From contig CANRHY010000126.1 in assembly GCA_947630515.1 (NCBI GenBank), positions 1 through 7,801 of the forward strand: a stretch of 7,801 nucleotides of DNA, given 5' to 3'. Shown piece by piece: positions 1 through 6,743 of this stretch; within the stretch, counting starts at the first letter, position 1; each line of letters begins with the position of its first letter. The notes beneath the pieces were generated by a model. It had not been told where the DNA came from, searched no databases, and worked only from the letters and a program-made list of their open reading frames with translations. This DNA is from an uncultured Bacilli bacterium. GTDB taxonomy: Bacteria > Bacillota_I > Bacilli_A > RF39 > UBA660. The position numbers were made by a program, and so were the translations under genes.

Positions 1-104
1 ATAATTTTTTATATATAAAGTCAAATTAAATTGATGAAAGGTTATTTTTTTAAGTTAAATTAATTTTGTAATTTATACTGTGTTAACAAGTGTCTTTACT
101 TTTA

Positions 105-953
105 CTATTTAGAAACCTTTACATAAATTACAAGTCCTAGCATAGTTATTAGTGATATTAAAGCCATCGCAACATATGGAATTAACTTATTTCCAGTATT
201 AGGATTATCCTTTTCAGTTACCTTATATATTACTTTAACAGTTGTATCTGCACTTATTTTATCACTTAAATTAAATTCTAGTCCACCATCTTCTAAATAT
301 AGACCTACTAATTCTTTTCCTTCAGGTGCTTTTATAAATTTATTTAAAAGTTCTTTTTCTTCTTCTGATAAATATTCTTCTAAAGATTTATCATTTTCTA
401 CACTAAAATATTTTTTACCAGAATCACTTTCAAATGTTACCATATGAAATCCTTCAGGAATATTACCTAAAGTTATTTTATCCGGAACAACTTTTACTTT
501 TAAAGTTTGATTCTCACCACTTCCGTCCCAATCAAATTCATAAGTTGCAACTACTGCATATCCTTCACTATCTACTTCACTTTTTAGTGCTTCTAACTTA
601 TCTTGTGTTACTAAAAACCAAGCTTCTAAATAATTAGTATCTGCTTCTTTTACTGATGAAAATGCTTTAACTTCTCCACCTCTTTTAATAGTAGCTTTTT
701 CTTCATTATACCCATCTGGTGCATATATTTTAAGTCCAATCCACCAACCATCATAGTTTTTTCCTAAATCTCTATTTTTTTGTTCCCAATTAAGTGTAAT
801 ATCATGATATTTTACATCTACTTCTTTACCACTATCACTTGGTATTTCTGAGCCTAGAGTAACACTTTCTACTTTACCATAAAGTTCTGTAGCATATAAA
901 TTAGGTATAAATAAAGTAAATACTAGAAAAGATAAAAATAATAATTTTTTCAT
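105..953 (-). CDS. Sortase-anchored surface protein (NPNTG motif, InlB-repeat-like domain)
   Basis: This 282-residue protein is predicted to be exported and attached to the cell wall. Residues 1-21 form a signal peptide (KK, then a hydrophobic stretch ending LYA). Residues 22-165 are an unrecognised beta-rich region, with Trp-rich stretches such as DGWWIGLK and FDWDGSG. Residues about 171-244 (VTFESDSG...LVGLYLEDGG...ADTTVKVIYK) follow the pattern of the InlB B-repeat / Listeria-Bacteroides repeat, a small beta-grasp module common in adhesins. Residues 250-254 are NPNTG, followed by a hydrophobic segment (257-278) and a short basic tail (KVSK), which is the layout of a sortase sorting signal with Asn in place of Leu. 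It has its own promoter upstream and a ribosome site AAAGGCGG about 6 bases before the ATG. It is probably independent of the operon behind it. Ligand and role are unknown. Confidence 0.85.
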   Translation of the reverse strand: MKKLLFLSFLVFTLFIPNLYATELYGKVESVTLGSEIPSDSGKEVDVKYHDITLNWEQKNRDLGKNYDGWWIGLKIYAPDGYNEEKATIKRGGEVKAFSSVKEADTNYLEAWFLVTQDKLEALKSEVDSEGYAVVATYEFDWDGSGENQTLKVKVVPDKITLGNIPEGFHMVTFESDSGKKYFSVENDKSLEEYLSEEEKELLNKFIKAPEGKELVGLYLEDGGLEFNLSDKISADTTVKVIYKVTEKDNPNTGNKLIPYVAMALISLITMLGLVIYVKVSK

Positions 954-982
954 AAATCCGCCTTTCTTAAATTTCTACCCTT

Positions 983-1011
983 ATTATACATTTTTATAAT
1001 AATTTATGCAA
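983..1011 (-). promoter_or_regulatory. Promoter of the surface-protein gene
   Basis: On the minus strand TTGCAT (1006-1011) and a perfect TATAAT (983-988) are separated by 17 bases, a good SigA-type promoter. Transcription would start near 976, giving an untranslated leader of about 22 bases. The -35 box lies just 7 bases past the stop codon of the preceding gene and I see no hairpin between them, so some read-through from upstream is possible. Confidence 0.65.
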
Positions 1012-1017
1012 TTAAAT

Positions 1018-1659
1018 TTAATTAAAACTTGTAAATATATTTGGATTGTCAAAAGAAGTTAATATATATTCTTTATTTTTTAAAATAATTCTAATACTAT
1101 AAGACTTTATTATCTTACTATAATTAATAGGTACATTTTTATTACTACCTAACTTTTCCATAGTAACATTATATGGTTTTTCTTCTATTTTTATATTTTT
1201 AATATCTTTAAACTTAATACTTATATTTTCTACATTTAAATTCTTATCTTCAAAAGACACTATAAATTCTTCACTCATCTTTACTACTATACCATTCATA
1301 TTCATATACTTAACTATTAAATATTCCTTATCTTTTGGAATACTAATCTTTTCTAGTTTTATTTTAAATGAATTAAAAAGTTCAAAAACATATTTAAAAC
1401 TTAATATCATATTAATTAAGAAAAACACTAAATAAATAATAAAATAAAGAGTCTTAGTATAGCTAAACATTGTTATAGTAGAACCTATCAATATAAAAGT
1501 AATAGCCATATATCCAGTTACGCTTTTCTTCAAAGTTATAATAAGTAAGATTATAAGTAATAATAAATTAAATAAACTTACATAACTATTATTTATGAAA
1601 AACAAACATATTGAACAGAGCATATTAATTATAGAAAACAATATTATACTTTTTTTCAT
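1018..1659 (-). CDS. Membrane protein with four N-terminal helices and a cytoplasmic C-terminal domain
   Basis: This 213-residue protein is not recognised. The first half is strongly hydrophobic, with four likely membrane segments at about 5-22, 27-43, 48-66 and 71-90. The second half (about 95-213) is charged, rich in Lys and Ile, and looks like alternating beta strands (KEYLIVKYMNMNGIVVKMSEEFIVSFEDKNL; SYSIRIILKNKEYILTSF). That could be a small PH-like beta domain on the inner face of the membrane, which is a guess from its texture. The start codon overlaps the stop of the previous gene as ATGA, and an AAAGGG ribosome site lies inside the end of that gene, so the two are probably translationally coupled. 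The pair likely acts together, but nothing in either sequence names a function. Confidence 0.7.
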   Translation of the reverse strand: MKKSIILFSIINMLCSICLFFINNSYVSLFNLLLLIILLIITLKKSVTGYMAITFILIGSTITMFSYTKTLYFIIYLVFFLINMILSFKYVFELFNSFKIKLEKISIPKDKEYLIVKYMNMNGIVVKMSEEFIVSFEDKNLNVENISIKFKDIKNIKIEEKPYNVTMEKLGSNKNVPINYSKIIKSYSIRIILKNKEYILTSFDNPNIFTSFN

Positions 1660-2066
1660 TTTTTACCCTTTCTTTCTAAAAATAAATCTATTCTTTTTTT
1701 ATACTCTTCTTCTTTATCTTTTGGAATACCTATTCCTTTATAATACACTAAATCTTCTTTTACCATAGGTAATACTGGAGTTAAAGAATTAATTTTAACA
1801 AGATGCTTATCTTTATATACTGTATAATTTAACATTACTTTTCCATATATATACTCAAATATTTCGCTTGTATCAATCTTTAAATCATAAGTTTCACTTT
1901 CTTCATCTTTTTTAACTATATCTCCCCAAAAATAACCTTGCATTAATTCTACATGTGTATCATACCTAAGAACAGGATACGTACTTTTCTTATATCTTCT
2001 TAAATTTTCCATCATACTTTTATATAAATCTTCATCAAAATATTCTATTTTATTTAATATTTTCAT
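1656..2066 (-). CDS. Hypothetical 136-residue cytoplasmic protein
   Basis: This small charged protein is not recognised. It has no signal peptide, membrane segment or cysteine motif. The middle is aromatic-rich (VELMQGYFWGDIVKK, EIFEYIYGKVMLNYTVYKDKHLVKI) and probably beta-structured. The C-terminus is a Lys/Glu-rich helix (KDKEEEYKKRIDLFLERKGKK). The ATG is preceded by AGGAGA at good spacing. It begins 13 bases after the stop of the metallopeptidase-like gene and its TGA overlaps the ATG of the membrane-protein gene, so it sits in the middle of a tight three-gene group. A role as a partner of the membrane protein is inferred from coupling only. Confidence 0.65.
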   Translation of the reverse strand: MKILNKIEYFDEDLYKSMMENLRRYKKSTYPVLRYDTHVELMQGYFWGDIVKKDEESETYDLKIDTSEIFEYIYGKVMLNYTVYKDKHLVKINSLTPVLPMVKEDLVYYKGIGIPKDKEEEYKKRIDLFLERKGKK

Positions 2067-2079
2067 ATCTTCTCCTACT

Positions 2080-3255
2080 TTATACTTTTAACTGGTTACT
2101 ATATTTCTCAATAATTTTATTATATAAATAATCTAACTCTTCATCACTAATTTCAAATGTATTACCATTTTTTCTAAAAGTTTCATAATCTTCTTCTACT
2201 TCTTTTTTTGTTTTCTTAACTAAATAACCATCAATAGGCTTATATAAAATACTAAGTATAGGATACCTATTAATTAAATTATCAGGGTGACTTACTGAAT
2301 CAAATAATGTATATATATCAGTAAGTTTACCATCTAAAGTCCTATTTTCATTTTTATATTTAGGCATTTCTCTATTTAAAGAATCACTAAAATAGTTACT
2401 ATTTACTTTTAAATTATTACTTTCTAAAAATTGTAAAACACATAAACTTGCTGAATATCTAGCATCAACTTCAGCTATAGTATTTTCATAATTTTCTTTA
2501 TAATAATTTGGAAAACTACTCATAATAACTTCTTCCATCGCCATTAGTAGTAGTGTGTAATTAACTTTTTTACTATGGTAAAGATAACTTTCTTGTACAG
2601 TATGAGTACACTCATGAAAAATAGTTTCTAAAATTTCTATATAATTTTTATTTTGTAAATTCACTTTCATTTTATTTATATCTATATTAATTAAGTCATA
2701 TGCACTATTAGCGATTACTTCTTCACTTAAACCAGTATATTTTACTTTAGGGTTATGTACATAACCTAACATAAACATTTCAGTAAAGTTTTTAAAAAAA
2801 GTTAAAGTTTCCTCTTCTTTTGGTATATATTTTTTAAGAATCAAATCTACCATTATTTTATTAAGAAGAGGATTTTTATTACTTCCTATAAATAAATTAT
2901 TATCTATAAAATATACAAGCATTTTATAATCTTCTTCACTCAATTCAATATTATTTTTTATCTTTTCCATAATAGTATTATATACTCTTTCATACTCAAA
3001 ATCTAACCCATAATCTTTTATAATTTGAGATACACTTTCTATATTAAAAGATTTTAATGTATATAAACTTAAAAGAGAATCTTTATCAAATTGAAATGGC
3101 GTGATAAGTGAAGTTAACTCATTAATTAAACTATCTAACTCTTCTATTTTTGACCCACAATAAGAACAGGTAGAATTATTAAATACTTTACTACCACAAT
3201 TAGGACAAGATAATGCTTTTATACTTTTACAAATACTCTCTATTTTATCTTTCAT
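2080..3255 (-). CDS. Zinc-ribbon HExxH metallopeptidase-like protein
   Basis: The sequence shows two probable zinc sites. Near the N-terminus is a four-cysteine ribbon, CPNC...CSYC (residues 17-20 and 30-33 from the chosen Met). In the middle is HECTH (214-218), an HExxH zincin motif inside a helix (ILETIFHECTHTVQES), with a conserved-looking Glu in AEVDARYSA (262) about 44 residues later that could be the third metal ligand. This fits a gluzincin-like metalloprotease, but I cannot name the family. There is no signal peptide or membrane segment, so it should act in the cytoplasm. The start is uncertain: the frame is open to a GTG at 3294 (404 residues), but neither site has a ribosome-binding sequence. 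I chose the ATG at 3255 (391 residues) because a promoter-like element lies right before it. It follows coaB by 9-48 bases. Substrate and link to CoA metabolism are unknown. Confidence 0.75.
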   Translation of the reverse strand: MKDKIESICKSIKALSCPNCGSKVFNNSTCSYCGSKIEELDSLINELTSLITPFQFDKDSLLSLYTLKSFNIESVSQIIKDYGLDFEYERVYNTIMEKIKNNIELSEEDYKMLVYFIDNNLFIGSNKNPLLNKIMVDLILKKYIPKEEETLTFFKNFTEMFMLGYVHNPKVKYTGLSEEVIANSAYDLINIDINKMKVNLQNKNYIEILETIFHECTHTVQESYLYHSKKVNYTLLLMAMEEVIMSSFPNYYKENYENTIAEVDARYSASLCVLQFLESNNLKVNSNYFSDSLNREMPKYKNENRTLDGKLTDIYTLFDSVSHPDNLINRYPILSILYKPIDGYLVKKTKKEVEEDYETFRKNGNTFEISDEELDYLYNKIIEKYSNQLKV

Positions 3256-3262
3256 ATATAAT

Positions 3263-3291
3263 ATTTTATCATATATAGGAATTTTTATAAA
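3263..3291 (-). promoter_or_regulatory. Possible extended -10 promoter giving a leaderless mRNA
   Basis: On the minus strand TTTATA (3286-3291) and an extended -10 TGATAAAAT (3263-3271) have 17-base -35/-10 spacing. The ATG at 3255 begins on the eighth base after the -10 box, so transcription would start at or next to the A of the ATG. This would explain the lack of a ribosome site. In DNA this AT-rich such matches occur by chance, so this is tentative. Confidence 0.3.
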
Positions 3292-3303
3292 CACTTACAT
3301 TAC

Positions 3304-4032
3304 TTAAAATATTTCACTTACTAACTTATTTGCAATATCTTCTTTTCCTGATGCTTTAATATATTCATCTTTTGATTTTACAAGAAATGCTAAATGATTT
3401 CCTTTCCTTATATTATCTAAATCATTTGCTATTACTAAATCACATTTATTCTTTTCTTTAAGTTTTAATGCAACATCAATAAGTTCATTTTTCTTCACCC
3501 CATCTAATAACTTAAAACCAATTAAATGAGTTTCAGGACTTAACTTTTTAATTAAAGAAATTATCTTAGGAGTTCTCTTTAATTTTATCAATAAATTATC
3601 TTTATCAGAAGATATTTTATTTTGTTTAATATTAATAGAATTATTACAAATTAATTCATATAAATCTTTATTTGGATTATTTAAAATATTCTCTACAATA
3701 TCTTCTACAGTAGTTATAAAATCCACAGTATAATCAGACACCGCCATTGAATGAATAAAATAATCTATTTTATAATCTTTAAGAAGTTTTAAAACCACAT
3801 TTTGTAATTCTAAAGTATCAACTATTTCAATTATTTGAACTTTTTCATTTCTAGGTTTAAATGCATTCTTTGAACATACATAAAATATTTTATTAATACT
3901 ATCCTTCTTTTCCATAAGAATTTTATTTGCTATAGTGTACCCTAGTTTTCCAGAACTACTATTAGTTATTTTCCTAACATTATCTATTTTTTCACTAGTA
4001 CCACCCGCGGTTATTACAATATTATATTCCAT
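3304..4032 (-). CDS. coaB: Phosphopantothenate--cysteine ligase, stand-alone CoaB
   Basis: CoaB joins cysteine to 4'-phosphopantothenate, with nucleotide (usually CTP) activation, to form phosphopantothenoylcysteine, the second step of CoA synthesis from pantothenate. The protein has 242 residues and no CoaC domain. It begins with ITAGGTSEKIDNVRKITNSSSGKLG (residues 7-31), the nucleotide-binding signature. It then shows HSMAVSDY (94-101), KISSDKD (139-145), LKRTPKIIS (151-159), IGFKLLDGV (171-179) and ANDL (202-205). Length and motifs match the monofunctional streptococcal/enterococcal form rather than the C-terminal half of Dfp. The ATG follows AGGAGG at 5 bases, and that ribosome site overlaps the TAG stop of the aldolase-like gene upstream. 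The partner decarboxylase coaC is in the same operon, two genes upstream. Confidence 0.93.
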   Translation of the reverse strand: MEYNIVITAGGTSEKIDNVRKITNSSSGKLGYTIANKILMEKKDSINKIFYVCSKNAFKPRNEKVQIIEIVDTLELQNVVLKLLKDYKIDYFIHSMAVSDYTVDFITTVEDIVENILNNPNKDLYELICNNSINIKQNKISSDKDNLLIKLKRTPKIISLIKKLSPETHLIGFKLLDGVKKNELIDVALKLKEKNKCDLVIANDLDNIRKGNHLAFLVKSKDEYIKASGKEDIANKLVSEIF

Positions 4033-4041
4033 TTTCTCCTC

Positions 4042-5085
4042 CTAATTAATTACTTCAGGTAACCTTCTCGTTACAAATGAAGTTTTTTTCATTACACTTA
4101 AATTATTACCCATTATTAAACATCCATGTCCTTTTAAATTAATACCATAATAATCAAGATTAAAATTATCATTATACTTATCTTTAATTACTTCTAATAC
4201 TTCATCAATTTCATCTAATGCACCACATGGAACTGGTATGTTAGTAAAAGGAGCATCTTTTATATAACAATGTGAATGAACTATATAATTTATTCTTTTC
4301 AATTTTTCATATAAATTTAACTGAACTATTGTATCTTTTGAAGGCTTTTTATCACCTAAATAAAATGCTTTTCCATCTTTCAAATAAGTAGTAATAAAAT
4401 GTGTTTTATCAATTAATGTTTTATCGACATCACGCTCTGACATATAAATATATTTTTTATCACGATACGAAGCATTTCCTAAAAAACGAGTAACTCCAGG
4501 CGCATGCTCTATTGTTTTTTGAAAAATATCTGCACACAATCTAACATATTCAAAAAATTCATCATTTTTTAATAATATATTTTCTTTATTAGCTTTATGA
4601 ACATGATCTCTTTTTGTTGTTAAAAGAAACTCTACTCTTTTATAAATACTATATACACATTTATCTATATCACTTCCTTGAAACCAAAGTGTACCTAATG
4701 GATCAAAGACTAGCATTTCAAATTTATTAATATTTTTACTAAATTCTATTGTTAAATTTTCTCTTTTTAAAAGTGCCTTATTTAATATTGTAACAAAAGA
4801 TTCATTATTATCATTTCTTTTAGAACCTATAACTAAAGCATACGGATTATAAGATTTTATAGTTTTTGTTTTTAAATCATTTGGAATATATGCCATCCAA
4901 AATATAACATCATAATTTTTAAGAGTTTCCATAATATTATCAAGTTCATTATAATTTCCTCCATTAATATAGACTATATCTTCTTCTTTTGTATACTTTT
5001 TCCATTCTAAATAAAGTTTTTCCATAAGCCCAGATTTTTTACCACCATTTAAATCCCAAGTTCCCGCAACTATTAATGTTTTCAT
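4042..5085 (-). CDS. Class II aldolase-fold protein with unknown N-terminal domain, paralogue 1
   Basis: This protein has 347 residues from the chosen Met. The C-terminal part (about 185-347) is a class II aldolase/adducin domain. It shows GNASYR (203-208), KPSKDT (248-252, Asp 251), HSH (270 and 272) and LKGHG (His 320), which match the phosphate loop and the Asp/His/His/His metal site of AraD-like enzymes. The canonical His after the Asp (DTPxH) is Gln 255 here. The N-terminal part begins VAGTWDLNGGKKSG and continues with NGGNYNELD, FWMAYIPND and SKRNDN; I do not recognise it, though it looks alpha/beta nucleotide-binding-like. A linking block, VFDPLGTLWFQGSDI, is shared with the neighbour. 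The frame extends to a GTG at 5094, but that codon overlaps the ribosome site AAGGAGAG; the ATG at 5085 has 10-base spacing and aligns with the paralogue's start. Substrate unknown; position between coaC and coaB suggests a CoA or pantothenate link. Confidence 0.85.
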   Translation of the reverse strand: MKTLIVAGTWDLNGGKKSGLMEKLYLEWKKYTKEEDIVYINGGNYNELDNIMETLKNYDVIFWMAYIPNDLKTKTIKSYNPYALVIGSKRNDNNESFVTILNKALLKRENLTIEFSKNINKFEMLVFDPLGTLWFQGSDIDKCVYSIYKRVEFLLTTKRDHVHKANKENILLKNDEFFEYVRLCADIFQKTIEHAPGVTRFLGNASYRDKKYIYMSERDVDKTLIDKTHFITTYLKDGKAFYLGDKKPSKDTIVQLNLYEKLKRINYIVHSHCYIKDAPFTNIPVPCGALDEIDEVLEVIKDKYNDNFNLDYYGINLKGHGCLIMGNNLSVMKKTSFVTRRLPEVIN

Positions 5086-5093
5086 TTTTATCA

Positions 5094-5101
5094 CTCTCCT
5101 T
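5094..5101 (-). promoter_or_regulatory. Ribosome site that decides the start of paralogue 1
   Basis: The minus strand reads AAGGAGAG here. It overlaps both the TAA stop of the upstream gene (5100-5102) and the GTG at 5094. A ribosome bound here would use the ATG at 5085, 10 bases past GGAG, not the GTG one base away. Confidence 0.75.
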
Positions 5102-6152
5102 AATACATTATTTCTGGCACTAATCGTTTAATAAACTTATAACCCTTTAAATCTTCAACTACATTTCCAAAAATAAATGATCCGTGTCCTTTTAAATTAA
5201 TAGCATACTTTTTTAAATTTAATGATTTATAATTCTTTAAAATTATTTTAATTATTTTATCCACTCCCTCTATAGCGCCACAAGGAATATTTTCATTCAC
5301 TATAGGTGCATCTTTTACATAACAATGCGAATGAATAATATAATTTATATTTGGAAGTTTTTCATATAATTTTATATGAACTGGTGTATCAACTGATGGT
5401 TTAAGATCACCATAGTAAAATATTTTTTCATTATTTATATATACTGCTACAAAATCATTTTTACCTAAAAATTTATTTTTAACTTTCCTTTTACTAACTA
5501 AAAAATAATCTTTATAACGACATGATGGCATCCCTCTTGTACACCTAAAAGTTTTAATTAATTCTTTACTATCATCTTTCGAAATTATATTCTTATAAAA
5601 TACTTTAGAATAACTTTTAATTAAATTTAAATAACTATTTTCTATATACAATTTATAACTCATATCTGATTTAAAAGTATGTACTCTAGTTAAATTAATT
5701 AAATAATCTATTCTTTTCATAGTTTGATTAACAGCTTTCTTTATATCAAACCCTTGATACCAAACTGAACCTAAAGGGTCAAACACTTTAATTTTAAAAA
5801 TATCACCTTCTTTTTTAAATTCAAAAGATAAATTAGCTTTTTGTAAAATTGTTCTTTTTACTAATTCTTTAAATGTATATTTATTATCATTTCTTTTCGA
5901 ATTAACTAATATTACATTAGGCGCAATTTCTTTAACATTTCTAATTTTAGGAAGTTCATTAGGAACATTTGCTAACCAAAAAACAACAGAATAATTAATA
6001 ACAGAAGATAAAATTTTATCTAAATCTTTATAATTTCCACCATTAATAAGTTTTTTATCTTTTTCTTCTACTGCATCAAATAATTTATTTATAAAACCAG
6101 AACTTTTCCCACCATTTAAATCAAATGTTCCACCAACAACTAAAATTTTCAT
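5100..6152 (-). CDS. Class II aldolase-fold protein with unknown N-terminal domain, paralogue 2
   Basis: This 350-residue protein is collinear with the next gene downstream; the shared blocks are GGTFDLNGGKSSG (7-19), INGGNYKDLD (36-45), FWLANVPNEL (58-67), SKRNDN (85-90), VFDPLGSVWYQGFDI (123-137) and the whole C-terminal metal site. The aldolase domain (about 190-350) keeps KPSVDTPVH (251-259, Asp 255 and His 259), HSH (274 and 276) and GHG (His 323). The usual GNxS phosphate-loop signature is replaced by GMPSCR (207-212), so substrate binding at that loop may be altered. An AAGGAGAT ribosome site lies inside the last codons of coaC and the ATG follows the coaC stop by one base, implying coupled translation. 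The duplication is old, since the paralogues differ along their whole length. Lyase, epimerase, dehydratase and non-catalytic roles are all possible. Confidence 0.85.
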   Translation of the reverse strand: MKILVVGGTFDLNGGKSSGFINKLFDAVEEKDKKLINGGNYKDLDKILSSVINYSVVFWLANVPNELPKIRNVKEIAPNVILVNSKRNDNKYTFKELVKRTILQKANLSFEFKKEGDIFKIKVFDPLGSVWYQGFDIKKAVNQTMKRIDYLINLTRVHTFKSDMSYKLYIENSYLNLIKSYSKVFYKNIISKDDSKELIKTFRCTRGMPSCRYKDYFLVSKRKVKNKFLGKNDFVAVYINNEKIFYYGDLKPSVDTPVHIKLYEKLPNINYIIHSHCYVKDAPIVNENIPCGAIEGVDKIIKIILKNYKSLNLKKYAINLKGHGSFIFGNVVEDLKGYKFIKRLVPEIMY

Positions 6153-6153
6153 T

Positions 6154-6690
6154 TTACATCTCCTTCAAAAACTTAATAATTGTTTCTTTTTTTGCAATTT
6201 TTCCAATAGCCTTATATCCACATGCCAAGTCTCCCACGATTGGATCAATAAACTTATAACCATATTGTTTTAATTTTTCTATATTATCTTTAACTATTTT
6301 ATTAAGATACATTTCATTATTCATAGCTGGAACAAAAACTACAGGACTAGTGGTAGCCATTATTGTAGTAGATAACATATCATCTGCAATACCATTAGAA
6401 ATTTTTCCAATTATATTGGCAGTCGCAGGAATAACAACTAATAAATCTGCTTTTTTTGCTAAGCTTATATGTTTTACTTCAATATGTTCTTTCTCATCAA
6501 ACATATCAACAACAACTTTATTTTTAGATAAAGTTTCTAGTGTTAAAGGTGTTATAAATCGAGTAGCATTTTTAGTCATAATAACATAAACATTCGCACC
6601 CTCTTTTTTTAAAATTGATATAATATCACAAACTTTATAACAAGCTATTCCACCACTTATACCTATTACAATATTTTTCTCTTTAAACAT
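6154..6690 (-). CDS. coaC: Phosphopantothenoylcysteine decarboxylase, stand-alone CoaC
   Basis: CoaC is an FMN-dependent flavoprotein that decarboxylates phosphopantothenoylcysteine to 4'-phosphopantetheine, the step after CoaB. The 178 residues match a complete single-domain enzyme. They show the N-terminal IGISGGIACYK (9-19), catalytic His 74 in VKHISLA, the flavin-site block PATANIIGKISNGIADD (88-104), the PxMNxxM motif as PAMNNEM (121-127, Asn 124), and the active-site lid LACGYKAIG (155-163, Cys 157). These correspond to His75, Asn125 and Cys158 of E. coli Dfp. The ATG is preceded by a strong AAGGAGGAG (6695-6703). It is the first gene of the leftward operon, transcribed away from the LysR-type regulator. 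It is related to EpiD/HAL3-type decarboxylases, but the nearby coaB supports the CoA assignment. Confidence 0.95.
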   Translation of the reverse strand: MFKEKNIVIGISGGIACYKVCDIISILKKEGANVYVIMTKNATRFITPLTLETLSKNKVVVDMFDEKEHIEVKHISLAKKADLLVVIPATANIIGKISNGIADDMLSTTIMATTSPVVFVPAMNNEMYLNKIVKDNIEKLKQYGYKFIDPIVGDLACGYKAIGKIAKKETIIKFLKEM

Positions 6691-6710
6691 AATACTCCTC
6701 CTTACACCAA

Positions 6711-6743
6711 TATTTTATTTCAAAACTATTGATAAGTAAAATA
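6711..6743. promoter_or_regulatory. Inverted repeat, possible LysR-type operator
   Basis: TATTTTATTT (6711-6720) and AAGTAAAATA (6734-6743) are inverted copies matching at 9 of 10 positions. They cover the -10 and -35 boxes of the coaC promoter. LysR regulators normally bind such paired sites in a divergent intergenic region. The arms are AT-only apart from one G, so chance is a real alternative. Confidence 0.3.
6712..6740 (-). promoter_or_regulatory. Operon promoter upstream of coaC
   Basis: On the minus strand TTTACT (6735-6740) and TAAAAT (6712-6717) are 17 bases apart, pointing into coaC. Both boxes are imperfect, which would suit a promoter needing an activator. The -35 box abuts the -35 box of the lysR-type gene on the other strand, so one regulator bound between them could control both. 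Confidence 0.5.

Noticed and set aside
18..66. Imperfect direct repeat AAGTCAAATTAAATT / AAGTTAAATTAATTT
   Set aside because: It matches at 13 of 15 positions but is almost purely A/T with only two copies, so chance is sufficient.
82..89. Palindrome TGTTAACA downstream of the surface-protein gene as a terminator
   Set aside because: It has no loop and no following T-tract on the minus strand; no convincing terminator is visible in bases 1-104.
434..637. Open frame of 67 codons on the plus strand
   Set aside because: It lies wholly inside the surface-protein gene on the other strand, has no ribosome site and is made of low-complexity Leu/Tyr/His residues expected from the antisense of AT-rich coding DNA.
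2602..2615. Near-palindrome ATGAGT-AC-ACTCAT
   Set aside because: It is explained by the codons of the HECTH motif in the metallopeptidase-like gene and is not placed as a regulatory site.
6350..6589. Open frame of 79 codons on the plus strand
   Set aside because: It is antisense to the well-supported coaC gene, with no ribosome site or family match.
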